NCBI GenBank assembly: GCA_900696465.1
Contig: CAADGE010000042.1
Location: 106,946-170,945, forward strand
From: an uncultured Planctomycetota bacterium
Lineage (GTDB): Bacteria > Planctomycetota > Phycisphaerae > UBA1845 > UTPLA1
Direction of reading: 5' to 3'
Length of the DNA stretch: 64,000 nt
Below are positions 56,565 to 63,831 of this stretch, in pieces. How positions within the stretch are numbered: position 1 is the first letter of the stretch; every line of letters starts with the position of its first letter. The translations under genes and the position numbers were made by a program. The notes beneath the pieces were generated by a model. That model searched no databases, was not told where the DNA came from, and saw nothing but the letters and a program-made list of their open reading frames with translations.

Positions 56565-57403
56565 AGCCTGCCCGGAAGCAGTCTCTGGCAGCAGATCTCC
56601 GGGTGGCCTACCAGGTCAGTGAACGTCGCGCGAGCGGCGTTCTGCAGTTTGCCCGATCCAGTTGCCGGTATGAATCAATCACTCCGGAGCAGGTGGCTTT
56701 GAAGATCAGACTCCGTGACCTGGCGAGTGCCCGGGTCAGGTATGGATATCGCCGCCTTCACGTGTTGTTGTGCCGGGAGGGTTGGGCAATCAACCACAAG
56801 CGCGTTTATCGCCTGTATTGCCAGGAGAATCTGGCCATGAGGACCAAGATGCCCCGAAGGCACAAGAGCTGTCGAGTTCGACGTGAACGGCCGGCAGCCG
56901 GTCAGGTGAATGAGAGTTGGTCAATGGACTTCATGTCCGATGAGCTGTTCAATGGCCGGCGGTTGCGGCTCTTGACGATTGTCGATGACTTTACTCGTGA
57001 GAGTCTCGCCATTGAAGTCAGCCAAAGGCAGACCGGGCATGACGTGGCCGGCGTTTTGACCCGGCTGGGAACGGAGCGGGGACTGCCCCGAACAATTCGC
57101 GTCGACAATGGTCCCGAGTTCATCTCAAAAGCCCTCGACCAGTGGGCCTATTGGAACAAGGTGACTCTGGACTTCAGCCGGCCGGGAAAGCCAACAGACA
57201 ATGCCTTGATCGAGTCATTCAACGGTCGGCTTCGAGCCGAATGCCTGAACGAAAGCTGGTTCCTGTCGCTGGACGACGCGCGGCAGAGAATCGAGTCATG
57301 GAGAATGGATTACAACGAGCGTCGTCCGCACAGTTCCCTGGGGAATCTGGCTCCCGCGGAATTCCGTCAACAAAGCCAGTTAGCCATGACCGGATCGACG
57401 TAG
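56560..57403 (+). CDS. IS3 transposase OrfB (DDE integrase core), read by -1 frameshift
   Basis: The frame is open from the A6 slip site; on its own it offers ATG at 56603 (266 residues). HTH_21 region VRYGYRRLHVLLCREGW, then the DDE triad in SWSMDFMSD (Asp), TIRVDNGPEFIS (Asp) and SFNGRLRAECLN (Glu), ending RRPHSSLGNLAPAEF. After slippage the fused product reads SLKPARKQSLAADLRVAYQ into OrfB. It appears intact, so the element may be active. Confidence 0.93.
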
Positions 57404-57496
57404 AATTTCTCGTTACGGCTGGTACAGAAAAAGGGGCAGCCGCAACAGACCCCAATCCTAACGAAGGACCTGGATCAGTTTTGGGGGGAAAGGTCA

Positions 57497-57793
57497 GGTC
57501 AACATCCATATCAACAAAATCGGACTCGATAGCAATCAGCGTGCCCCCCATTCACGGTACACCGTGTGTTTGGCCGGACAGATACGATATCACCACTAAC
57601 GACTATTCTGGGTTAATGGCCCCACGTACGCGTACACTTGGGCCTCGGGGCCCAATCTGCTTGTAGTAAATTAGAAGGCATATTTGAGCTCGAATGGACA
57701 CTGCTCGCCCGAGAGACCCCGTAGCGATCGAGAATCAATGGTACGGGGTCAATCGAGAGAAATTATTCTTTGCTGGAAAGTTTTTTTCTCGCA
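57497..57793. other. A+T-richer intergenic DNA beside the IS3 element
   Basis: About 300 bases with no supported gene and visibly lower GC than the left side. Palindromes include CACGGT-AC-ACCGTG near 57554 and an imperfect dyad ATTTGAGCTCGAAT near 57681, which is a possible upstream activator site for the sigma-54 promoter. Two T/A-rich blocks precede the promoter. Nothing else recognised. Confidence 0.35.
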
Positions 57794-57809
57794 TGGCACA
57801 TTGATTGCT
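57794..57809 (+). promoter_or_regulatory. Sigma-54 (RpoN) promoter, -24/-12 type
   Basis: TGGCACATTGATTGCT: the GG (57795-57796) and GC (57807-57808) are 12 bases apart and match TGGCACxN4TTGCW at every defined base except the seventh position (A where G is common). Transcription would start near 57820. It points at the hcp gene, 140 bases further. Sigma-54 promoters need a bacterial enhancer-binding protein, not encoded here. Confidence 0.8.
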
Positions 57810-57830
57810 ATAAAACCGCACTGAAACCTA

Positions 57831-57850
57831 ACACACGAATCATCGTGTGT
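57831..57850 (+). promoter_or_regulatory. Perfect 7-bp hairpin at the 5' end of the hcp leader
   Basis: ACACACG (57831-57837), loop AATCAT, CGTGTGT (57844-57850). It begins about 11 bases after the predicted sigma-54 start, so it would stabilise the leader 5' end or act as an operator. Confidence 0.45.
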
Positions 57851-57959
57851 CCCGAGGGCCAACGGCTTTCACGTAAAGAATCGAGAGATCCACCATGTGC
57901 GGCGGGGAGTTCTCGAATTTCAGCAGCCGTACGAGTTTTTAAACTGTGAGGAGTAAATC

Positions 57960-58439
57960 ATGCCAACACCCTGTAATTTGAAAGTCAGCGAGTATCCGGG
58001 TTCCTCCCAGAAAGAGGGCCGCGAAGGCACATCGGACATTTTTGAGATTGAGCACTATGTGCATCAGCCGGTTGATAACACGACCGGCGAGGCAACTGGT
58101 GTCCGAGTCCACAGCCCCCTGCGGGTGGTCAAGTATATTGACAAGGCCTCACCCGGATTCCACAAGGCCTTGAGCACCGGTCAGAATCTCAAGGAAGTTG
58201 TCCTCGATTTTTACCGGATTGATCCCGATTCGCGTGAAGAGAAGAAGTACTACACCATCACTTTGCGTAAGGCCCGCATTGTGGACATTCGCCCTTACAT
58301 GCCCATGAGTTTTGTCCCAGCCAACGAATCTTATCGTCACATGGAGCAAATCAGCTTCGTTTACGAAGAGATTGAGTGGAAGTGGATTCCTGATAATGTG
58401 GTTGAAATGGACAAGTGGCGATCACCGGGCGGGAAGTAA
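57960..58439 (+). CDS. hcp: Hcp/TssD-family type VI secretion tube protein
   Basis: 159 residues. Family text: a first strand with SDIFEIEHYVHQPVDN, VHSPLRVVKYIDKASPGFHKALSTGQNLKEVVLDFYRI (the Hcp core with extended beta-hairpin and helix), and YYTITLRKARIVDIRPYMP, HMEQISFVYEEIEWKW at the end. Hcp forms hexameric rings that stack into the inner tube of the T6SS. No tssB, tssC, vgrG or other T6SS genes are in the window, so this is an orphan Hcp. It has a strong GAGGAG binding site and a sigma-54 promoter. Lower GC than the kinase region. Confidence 0.85.
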   Translation: MPTPCNLKVSEYPGSSQKEGREGTSDIFEIEHYVHQPVDNTTGEATGVRVHSPLRVVKYIDKASPGFHKALSTGQNLKEVVLDFYRIDPDSREEKKYYTITLRKARIVDIRPYMPMSFVPANESYRHMEQISFVYEEIEWKWIPDNVVEMDKWRSPGGK

Positions 58440-58639
58440 TCTGTCTCGCTCACCGTATCCTCGATATCGCGATCGGTCCGAAATCGTGGCGGCCGAGTGT
58501 GATCAACATACTATGGGGCATTCGTGCGGTTTTTATGGCCGCACGAATTGCCTCATTGTTGAACATACAGCAGTACACTGGTCGAGGTTATTTTCAGGAT
58601 GATCATTTAGCTGAGCTTAGCACGCTCTATTCTAAATGA
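58415..58639 (+). CDS. Small ORF overlapping hcp, 3' end altered by IS5 insertion
   Basis: 74 codons from GTG 58415, sharing its first 25 bases with the end of hcp. Hydrophobic centre (VINILWGIRAVFMAARIASLL). Not recognised. The IS5-family element has replaced its last four codons: without the element (and one TAA copy) the frame continues KDNTP and ends in TGA overlapping the GTG start of the ABC ATPase (GTGA). That coupling supports a real gene. A caution is the 10-bp perfect hairpin (58520-58529 / 58539-58548) inside it. Confidence 0.5.
   Translation: MAITGREVICLAHRILDIAIGPKSWRPSVINILWGIRAVFMAARIASLLNIQQYTGRGYFQDDHLAELSTLYSK
58520..58548 (+). other. Strong 10-bp hairpin downstream of hcp
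   Basis: ATTCGTGCGG (58520-58529), a 9-base loop, and CCGCACGAAT (58539-58548), exactly complementary. No T run follows, so it is not a simple terminator. It could protect the 3' end of hcp mRNA after processing and so let hcp be expressed above the ABC genes. Confidence 0.55.
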
Positions 58640-58656
58640 CTGTTTCAAAACCGTGT

Positions 58657-59117
58657 TCATCCGTAGAGCCGCTGAGCACAAAGACCGACGGTGGCCAGTT
58701 CATTGAAGGCTTGAAAATGCGCCTCGGACTTTTCATAGCAGAGCTTGATGCGGCGGCAGTGGCCCAGGCAGGCGAAGGCGCGCTCGACGACGTAGCGCAC
58801 GGCGCCCAGGCCGGTCGCCCAGGTGCTCCGCGGACGGGCCAGCAGCGCGGTGATGCCACGTCGCCGACACCCACGTTCATTCCGCGGCGTGCCATAGGCC
58901 TTGTCGCCGAGCAGAACCCTCACCGGCCGGCAAAGCCGTTCCTTGGCGTCGGGAAGACGCGGCACGCGATCCACCGCACGCATCGCGGGAACGGAATCAT
59001 TCACGTTGGCCGGTGTCGTGACGATGGCCAGGGGAATGCCGGTCACGTCGACGATCAGATGCCGCTTGCAGCCTTTTTTCCCGCGGTCCGTCGGGTTCGG
59101 GCCGGTGTGCGCCCCCC
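58657..59117 (-). CDS. IS5-family transposase, second frame (OrfB)
   Basis: Continues the catalytic domain after the -1 slip at the G6 run: KRHLIVDVTGIPLAIVTTPANVNDS, LLGDKAYGTPRNE (second Asp) and VRYVVERAFACLGHCRRIKLCYEK (the Y-R-E-K box with the catalytic Glu). The frame stays open far upstream, beyond the element, but that part has no meaning. OrfAB as a fused protein is about 265 residues, a normal IS5 transposase. Confidence 0.88.
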
Positions 59118-59453
59118 AAAAACGGCGCGAACCGACTGGCTGTCGATGATCCCCACCCGTGCGTCGATCTTGCCCGCGCGGTGCAGCGACCGTTGGAGCT
59201 TGGCCAGCACCTTCGGCCAGACGCCGGCGCGGGTCCACTCGTGCAGTCGCCGCCAGCAGGTCACCCCGCTGCCGCAGCCCATCTCCGCGGGGATCATCCG
59301 CCACGGCATCCCGGTCCGCAGCACATACACGATACCTGTCAGGCAAGCGCGATCGTCCACCCGCGGCCGGCCGCCGTCGGGCTTGGGCCGCGCCCGCGGC
59401 AGGAGGGGCCTGATGTCCTTCCACAGTTCGTCGGAAACCAGCGTGAATGCCAT
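59055..59453 (-). CDS. IS5-family transposase, first frame (OrfA)
   Basis: 132 residues from ATG 59453: AFTLVSDELWKDIRPLLP, GRPRVDDRACLTGIVYVLRTGMPWRMIP, and DSQSVRAVFGG with the first catalytic Asp. At TTTTTGGGGGG (complement of 59112-59122) a -1 slip leads to GAHTGPNPTDRGKKGCKRHLIVD in OrfB. Without slippage the protein ends a few residues later with unrelated text. Confidence 0.9.
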   Translation of the reverse strand: MAFTLVSDELWKDIRPLLPRARPKPDGGRPRVDDRACLTGIVYVLRTGMPWRMIPAEMGCGSGVTCWRRLHEWTRAGVWPKVLAKLQRSLHRAGKIDARVGIIDSQSVRAVFGGRTPARTRRTAGKKAASGI

Positions 59454-59538
59454 GACGTCGCCTCCATGCGAAACGCGGCAACATACGCTTCATCGGCAGT
59501 TTACATGGTTTTGAAACAGTCATTAAGGACAACACACC

Positions 59539-60240
59539 GTGAGTCAGGATCGCCAGAGAATAGCCGTCAGTAAGCTTTCCTTCGCTTATCCCGACGGCAA
59601 GCCACTCCTTCACGAGCTCTCCTTTGAGCTGTACGCCCCGGCATTCCATGCACTTTTCGGTCGTTCCGGCGTAGGCAAGACGACCCTAGCGAAGATCATC
59701 TGCGGTATGGAGAACGGTTGGTCAGGGACCGCTTCCTTCCCGGAGCGAGTTCTCTATTGCCACTGCACAGAGAGGCTCCCACGTTGGCAGACAATTGGCT
59801 CCCATTTGCAAGATGTGATCTCCCCTCATAAGCGCCATTGCTTCACCCAACTCATGACATCCTTCGGCCTCGATAAGGAACTTCTCGCTCAACGACCAAC
59901 CACACTCTCTAGCGGGCAACACAATCGCTTCAACGTCCTGCGCTATCTCCTGCAAGAGTTTGATCTGCTCATACTCGACGAGGCCCTCAATAACGTCGAC
60001 GAACCTACGCGGCTGGCTATTCTCGCCGCGATCAAGACCATGTACCCCGACCGCGCATTTCTATACATTTCACACCAGCTCTTTGATGTGATCTCGTTCG
60101 CCAAGACCCTTCTAATCCTAAGATCTGGTGCGCAGGGACCTCAGATCGTCACCCGCCAGGGCTTGAACCTTGCAGAGTACAAGCCCAATGAGGTGGCTGG
60201 TCTGGCTGGCGAAATATGGACGGTCATAAACAATGCGTAA
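59539..60240 (+). CDS. ABC importer ATP-binding protein (SsuB/TauB/NrtD-like)
   Basis: 233 residues, GTG start with AAGGA 9 bases before it; the binding site survived the IS insertion, being 1 base from the duplication. Walker A GRSGVGKTTLAK, signature LSSGQHNRF (S in place of G), Walker B LLILDEALNNVD (Ala where Pro is usual in DEP), H-loop SHQLFD. It energises import by the following permease. Overlaps that gene by 8 bases. Confidence 0.9.
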   Translation: MSQDRQRIAVSKLSFAYPDGKPLLHELSFELYAPAFHALFGRSGVGKTTLAKIICGMENGWSGTASFPERVLYCHCTERLPRWQTIGSHLQDVISPHKRHCFTQLMTSFGLDKELLAQRPTTLSSGQHNRFNVLRYLLQEFDLLILDEALNNVDEPTRLAILAAIKTMYPDRAFLYISHQLFDVISFAKTLLILRSGAQGPQIVTRQGLNLAEYKPNEVAGLAGEIWTVINNA

Positions 60241-60994
60241 AGCCTTGTATTCCTTTCTCCTGATCTACGCTGCCGGACTGGTACTCCTCTTCACCTACCG
60301 AGCATTCATGGGCTACGCTGACTATGTGATCCCCAGCCCAGGAAAGCTGTGGGATACCGCGCAGACCTCTTGGTGGGCTTATTCACAAGCCACCCTCAAG
60401 ACCTTCGGCCTAATGATATCTGGACATCTAATCGCCGTAGTCGCAGCCTTCCTCGTTGCTGTGATCGTCGCTACCCGTCGGCGCGTAGGACCCTACGTCC
60501 GTTCCGTCGCTTATACGCTTCAGGCATACCCGTTAGTCGCTGTGGCTCCCCTGTTCTTCGTGCTCTTTAGCGACGGCCTTGCAACTCAACTCCTCATTAC
60601 AGTAACGATCTGCTATTTCCCTGTGCTGCTGACTATTCTGGGGGTCCTGATGCGTCCAGTTCCAGAAGTTGAGCATTTTTACGCCTCCAATCGGTCCCTG
60701 ACTCGCGCTCGCCTCGTCAAGATACGGATGTCCGAGAATGCCGCGACGGTGCTAACCGCAGTAACGGGCAGCGCAAGTCTCGCAGTCGTCGGCGCAATTT
60801 TAGCCGAGTATCTCGCCGAGTATTCCGGCATCGGGTACTACATCTGGGTCGCTAACAACGGAAACCGGCTGGACGGAATCCTCGTTGCCCTGTTCACCAT
60901 TGGTTGTGCCAACTGGATATACCTATCCGCAATCGAAGCGGTAGGTAAGCGAGCAGTGCGAGAACTCGTAAATGAAAAAGGGAATCTGCAATGA
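60233..60994 (+). CDS. ABC importer permease (SsuC/TauC-like)
   Basis: 253-residue membrane protein with six helices. The EAA-type loop that docks the ATPase reads RLVKIRMSENAATVLTAVTGSASLAVVGAILAEYL. N-terminal helix SFLLIYAAGLVLLFTYRAF. Typical of BPD_transp_1 importers for sulfonates, nitrate or pyrimidines. It overlaps the ATPase gene by 8 bases and the binding-protein gene by 4 bases. Confidence 0.92.
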   Translation: MRKALYSFLLIYAAGLVLLFTYRAFMGYADYVIPSPGKLWDTAQTSWWAYSQATLKTFGLMISGHLIAVVAAFLVAVIVATRRRVGPYVRSVAYTLQAYPLVAVAPLFFVLFSDGLATQLLITVTICYFPVLLTILGVLMRPVPEVEHFYASNRSLTRARLVKIRMSENAATVLTAVTGSASLAVVGAILAEYLAEYSGIGYYIWVANNGNRLDGILVALFTIGCANWIYLSAIEAVGKRAVRELVNEKGNLQ

Positions 60995-62094
60995 ATGTTG
61001 CAAGACGAAAGTGGTGGCCCTTCGTGGTCGCTGTGGCCGTCGTCGTCGTCGGGCTGTTTCTCCTCCTCACCAGAACAGGAGAAGACAAGCCCGCGACGGG
61101 CGAGACCCTCGCCTACAGACTCAAGTGGCTAGCGAACACCGGATTCATCGGTGACCTTTATGCAGCCAACTACGGGTACTTCAGGGAGAAAGGGCTGAAC
61201 GTCGACGTCAAGCCCGGTGGCCCCGAGCACGACGCGATTCGAGAACTCCAAACTGGTGCGGCCGCATTCGGCGTGGCGTCCGCAGATCAGGTAATCAACG
61301 CCCTGCACGAAGGCGCGGAAGTGAAGGTGATTGCACAGATCTACCGGAAGAATCCGGTGCAATGGATTTACCGTTCGGCGCTCGGAAAGCTAGGCGCGCC
61401 ACGGGACCTGCGCGGTCGGTCCGTTGGTATCACAGTCGGGGATAACGACGAAACAGTCATGCTCGCTGTTCTTAAGAAGGCCGGTGTTTCTTACCGCGTG
61501 GTCGGTGAGGCGTCTCCCAAAGATCAAAAGCCTGGAACGGACCCTGTCGTTCACCTACGGCCGGTCCGTTACGACTTCGCCCCCTTCCTGAAGAGCTATC
61601 TCGACCTATTCCCAGTTTACAAGAACACCCAAGGCGTCGACCTCCGTGAGCAGATGAAGGCCGCTGGAGAGGCCGTGAGCTTCTTCGATCCGGACGAGCA
61701 CGGGGGGGTACGGTTTGTAGCCAACTCAATCGTTACAACCCCTCGCATGCTGAAGGAGAATCCAGAGGTGGTTCGAGCCTTTCTCTCCGCGGCGCTAAAG
61801 GGCTGGACTGACGCCCTTGATCCACGGAAGGAGGCCCTGGCGACTCGTGCAATGGCGGATTACGTCAGAGAGTCCTCGAACGACCCCGGGGAAGTCCTCA
61901 TGGCTAAGCTCCGTGACCAAATTGCGATTACTGCCGATCTGGTGCTGCCTCCCTCAGGCTCAGGGCTCGCTCTCGGCGTCATCGACGTCGCCGCGTGGAA
62001 AGAGACCGAGGCCATTATGCTGCGGCAGGGTATTATCAAGTCTCCCGTTCACGTTGAGAATCACCTCGCGACGGAGCTGCTGAGTGGGAACTAG
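60991..62094 (+). CDS. ABC importer substrate-binding protein (NMT1/SsuA-like)
   Basis: 367 residues. N-terminal membrane anchor (WWPFVVAVAVVVVGLFLLL) without a lipobox Cys, then a type II binding fold: LAYRLKWLANTGFIGDLYAANYGYFREKGLNVDVKPGGPEHDAIRELQTGAAAFGVASADQVINA, LRGRSVGITVGDNDETVMLAVL. The text is close to NMT1/THI5-like and SsuA proteins that bind pyrimidine precursors, sulfonates or nitrate. Ligand unknown. It overlaps both neighbours (4 and 11 bases). Confidence 0.9.
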   Translation: MNVARRKWWPFVVAVAVVVVGLFLLLTRTGEDKPATGETLAYRLKWLANTGFIGDLYAANYGYFREKGLNVDVKPGGPEHDAIRELQTGAAAFGVASADQVINALHEGAEVKVIAQIYRKNPVQWIYRSALGKLGAPRDLRGRSVGITVGDNDETVMLAVLKKAGVSYRVVGEASPKDQKPGTDPVVHLRPVRYDFAPFLKSYLDLFPVYKNTQGVDLREQMKAAGEAVSFFDPDEHGGVRFVANSIVTTPRMLKENPEVVRAFLSAALKGWTDALDPRKEALATRAMADYVRESSNDPGEVLMAKLRDQIAITADLVLPPSGSGLALGVIDVAAWKETEAIMLRQGIIKSPVHVENHLATELLSGN

Positions 62095-62740
62095 GCGTAA
62101 CACGAGCCGTGTCGGTGCTTACGTCCGGGACGCATACTGCTCGCGCCCTCAGGACTATATTCGCTACCGCCTCAGCAAAGGAACGCATGCCGAGGACTCA
62201 CTCGCGCCCCTTGTTACGAGAACACTCACGAATCTCGCGGGAGACGACGCGACGATCATGGACATTGGCTGTGGCTTCGACCCCGTTATGGCATGCGTTC
62301 CCCACCGCCGCTACATCGGGCTCGATTTATCTGAAGCCCTGATGAAACGGCACCCCCTCTACGGCACTCCGGGCGCCGAGTTCCACCAGACGGATATCAG
62401 ATACTGCCACTTCGAGCGATTCCCGTACCACGTCATCAACGGTACCCTGATTCTGAACTACATCCGAGATCCGAGCGGCTTACTGCACCGGCTCCGTCGT
62501 CCCGGGAAGGGTTTCTGTTTCTCGGTGCCGAATCCCGAGTTTGATCAGCAGTTTGGAACCCTCAATGGCAACGGCGTGGTGTCGCTTGTGATGAACCGAT
62601 ACAGATTCGACTATTACTTTCATCCGCTTCCTAGACTCCGCGCCGCGCTGCGGAGACCGCGATACCTCAGCGTAGCCTACACTCCGGAGATCGCGGACGG
62701 GATTCCGCCATTCTACGTTTGCCTCTACGGGAGATGGTAG
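62084..62740 (+). CDS. SAM-dependent methyltransferase
   Basis: 218 residues. Class I fold: motif I MDIGCGFDPV (about 59-68), motif II YIGLDLSEAL, and later DIRYCHFERFPYHVINGTLILNYI for motifs III/IV. The C-terminal half (LHRLRRPGKGFCFSVPN) fits small-molecule or peptide methyltransferases. It overlaps the binding-protein gene by 11 bases, so it belongs to the same transcript. Substrate unknown; perhaps the imported compound (inference). Confidence 0.85.
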   Translation: MGTRRNTSRVGAYVRDAYCSRPQDYIRYRLSKGTHAEDSLAPLVTRTLTNLAGDDATIMDIGCGFDPVMACVPHRRYIGLDLSEALMKRHPLYGTPGAEFHQTDIRYCHFERFPYHVINGTLILNYIRDPSGLLHRLRRPGKGFCFSVPNPEFDQQFGTLNGNGVVSLVMNRYRFDYYFHPLPRLRAALRRPRYLSVAYTPEIADGIPPFYVCLYGRW

Positions 62741-62741
62741 G

Positions 62742-63692
62742 GTGCCTCTGAACTACCGATACGAAGCCTGGCGAAACTTGGTCCTCATTCTTGCAGGCAT
62801 CCTCGTCGGATATAGCTTCGACAGCTTTTCGAGCATTCGAGATGCAGTGCTCTCGTTGACCGAGTTCGACAAGGTCTTCCCAACTACGATATGGCCGTCG
62901 TTGCTGAGCATTCTTGTCATTGGCTACGTTGCCAAGAACGCTCACGGCATCCTCATCACTCTCTACGATGACCACTACGAGGTAAAACTCGAAAAGAGCA
63001 TGCTGTACGTCGTGGGGTCATGGTGTCTGACCGCGTTGTTGATCGTCTCATTTGCCTTGGTGTGCAAGCTTAGCGAGCTCGTCGATGATGGCCGCACTCT
63101 TGAGAACCGGTGCATTCGACTGATGACCTTTACGCTTTTTCCAAACATTGTCCTGTTTCTCTTCGATGTCTTCCACGTGCGAGCCTTCGAATACGCATAC
63201 GGAGGAGGCCCGCTCGGACTATTGCGTCAGATAGGAAAGGAGATTCGGAGGAATCCGATTCATCGGTACAGCCACGAGAAATACAAGATCGTATGGCTAT
63301 TCGAGAATGTCGTGAGCGTGTGCATCGTGGTTGTGTGGTTCGTACTTCTGAAAGCATGGGATTTCCCGCCACGGGAGATTGCTCTGACGCTTTGGGCGTT
63401 GGGATTCCTGCTAGTTCTGAATTCAGTAGTGGATTATGCACTCAACTGCCGCTATTTCTTCTTTGGACTGGTTAGGCATCAGGTCGATGTAGGGCCTGGG
63501 GCTGGGTCGGGTGGCTCTTCCGTACCAGCTGCAACGGCCCCCCCGAGTGGGTCACCTGTAGGAGCAGTGACGGCACCTGGCGACACTGAGGGCGACAAGG
63601 TAAAGTCAGAAGAGATTCAGGAGCATCATGGTCAAAGAGCCGTTGGTCATGGAACTGAAGATGCCGGGAGAGGCGATCGGCCGACCGAGTGA
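62742..63692 (+). CDS. Multi-pass membrane protein with Gly/Ser/Pro-rich tail
   Basis: 316 residues; GTG start right after the methyltransferase stop. Six hydrophobic segments in the first 250 residues (LVLILAGILVGYSF, IWPSLLSILVIGYVA, SMLYVVGSWCLTALLIVSFALVC, LMTFTLFPNIVLFLFDVF, VVSVCIVVVWFVLL, LTLWALGFLLVLNSVV). The last 60 residues are low-complexity (GPGAGSGGSSVPAATAPPSG) and then acidic. Not recognised. The tail overlaps the start of the next small ORF. Confidence 0.7.
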   Translation: MPLNYRYEAWRNLVLILAGILVGYSFDSFSSIRDAVLSLTEFDKVFPTTIWPSLLSILVIGYVAKNAHGILITLYDDHYEVKLEKSMLYVVGSWCLTALLIVSFALVCKLSELVDDGRTLENRCIRLMTFTLFPNIVLFLFDVFHVRAFEYAYGGGPLGLLRQIGKEIRRNPIHRYSHEKYKIVWLFENVVSVCIVVVWFVLLKAWDFPPREIALTLWALGFLLVLNSVVDYALNCRYFFFGLVRHQVDVGPGAGSGGSSVPAATAPPSGSPVGAVTAPGDTEGDKVKSEEIQEHHGQRAVGHGTEDAGRGDRPTE

Positions 63693-63831
63693 ATCAGGGA
63701 ACAGTTGGAGCTTGACGGTCGTATTTCCTCTTGCGCTTGGAGAGGACCTACCTGAAGCCAGTTCTCGTGTTTCCCAGCGATCCAGAGTCGTACAAGAGCC
63801 GCGATTCGCCGGCAGGCGCTCTCGCGGTTAA
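63628..63831 (+). CDS. Small ORF at the end of the cassette
   Basis: 67 residues. Has a good binding site (CAGGAG 5 bases before the ATG). Starts MVKEPLVMELKMPGEAIGRPSE and ends in an Arg/Ser-rich tail (RVSQRSRVVQEPRFAGRRSRG). It overlaps the membrane protein gene by 65 bases in another frame. No family known. It might be a short regulatory or precursor peptide, or chance. Confidence 0.35.
   Translation: MVKEPLVMELKMPGEAIGRPSESGNSWSLTVVFPLALGEDLPEASSRVSQRSRVVQEPRFAGRRSRG

Larger units (their letters stand above)
56206..57496 (+). mobile_element. IS3-family insertion sequence (IS407-like ends)
   Basis: 1291-bp element. Terminal inverted repeats TGACCTT-CCCCCC at the left (56206) and the complement TGACCTTTCCCCCC at the right end (57496), with further matches CTGxTCCA inside. 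Two overlapping transposase frames, OrfA and OrfB. The flanking 4 bases differ (GCAG left, GGTC right), so no target duplication is seen. It sits directly after the kinase gene and marks the point where base composition changes. Confidence 0.92.
58636..59523 (-). mobile_element. IS5-family insertion sequence
   Basis: 888-bp element bounded by the 17-bp repeat ATGACTGTTTCAAAACC and its exact complement at the right end, with a direct TAA duplication at 58633-58635 and 59524-59526 (the TNA duplication typical of IS5 subgroups such as IS427 and ISL2). The transposase is on the minus strand in two frames. The high GC of the element contrasts with the flanking cassette. Confidence 0.95.

Noticed and set aside
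59454..59649. Extension of the IS5 second frame upstream across the ABC ATPase start
   Set aside because: The coding part begins only after the slip site; the extension crosses the IS end into the host operon on the wrong strand.
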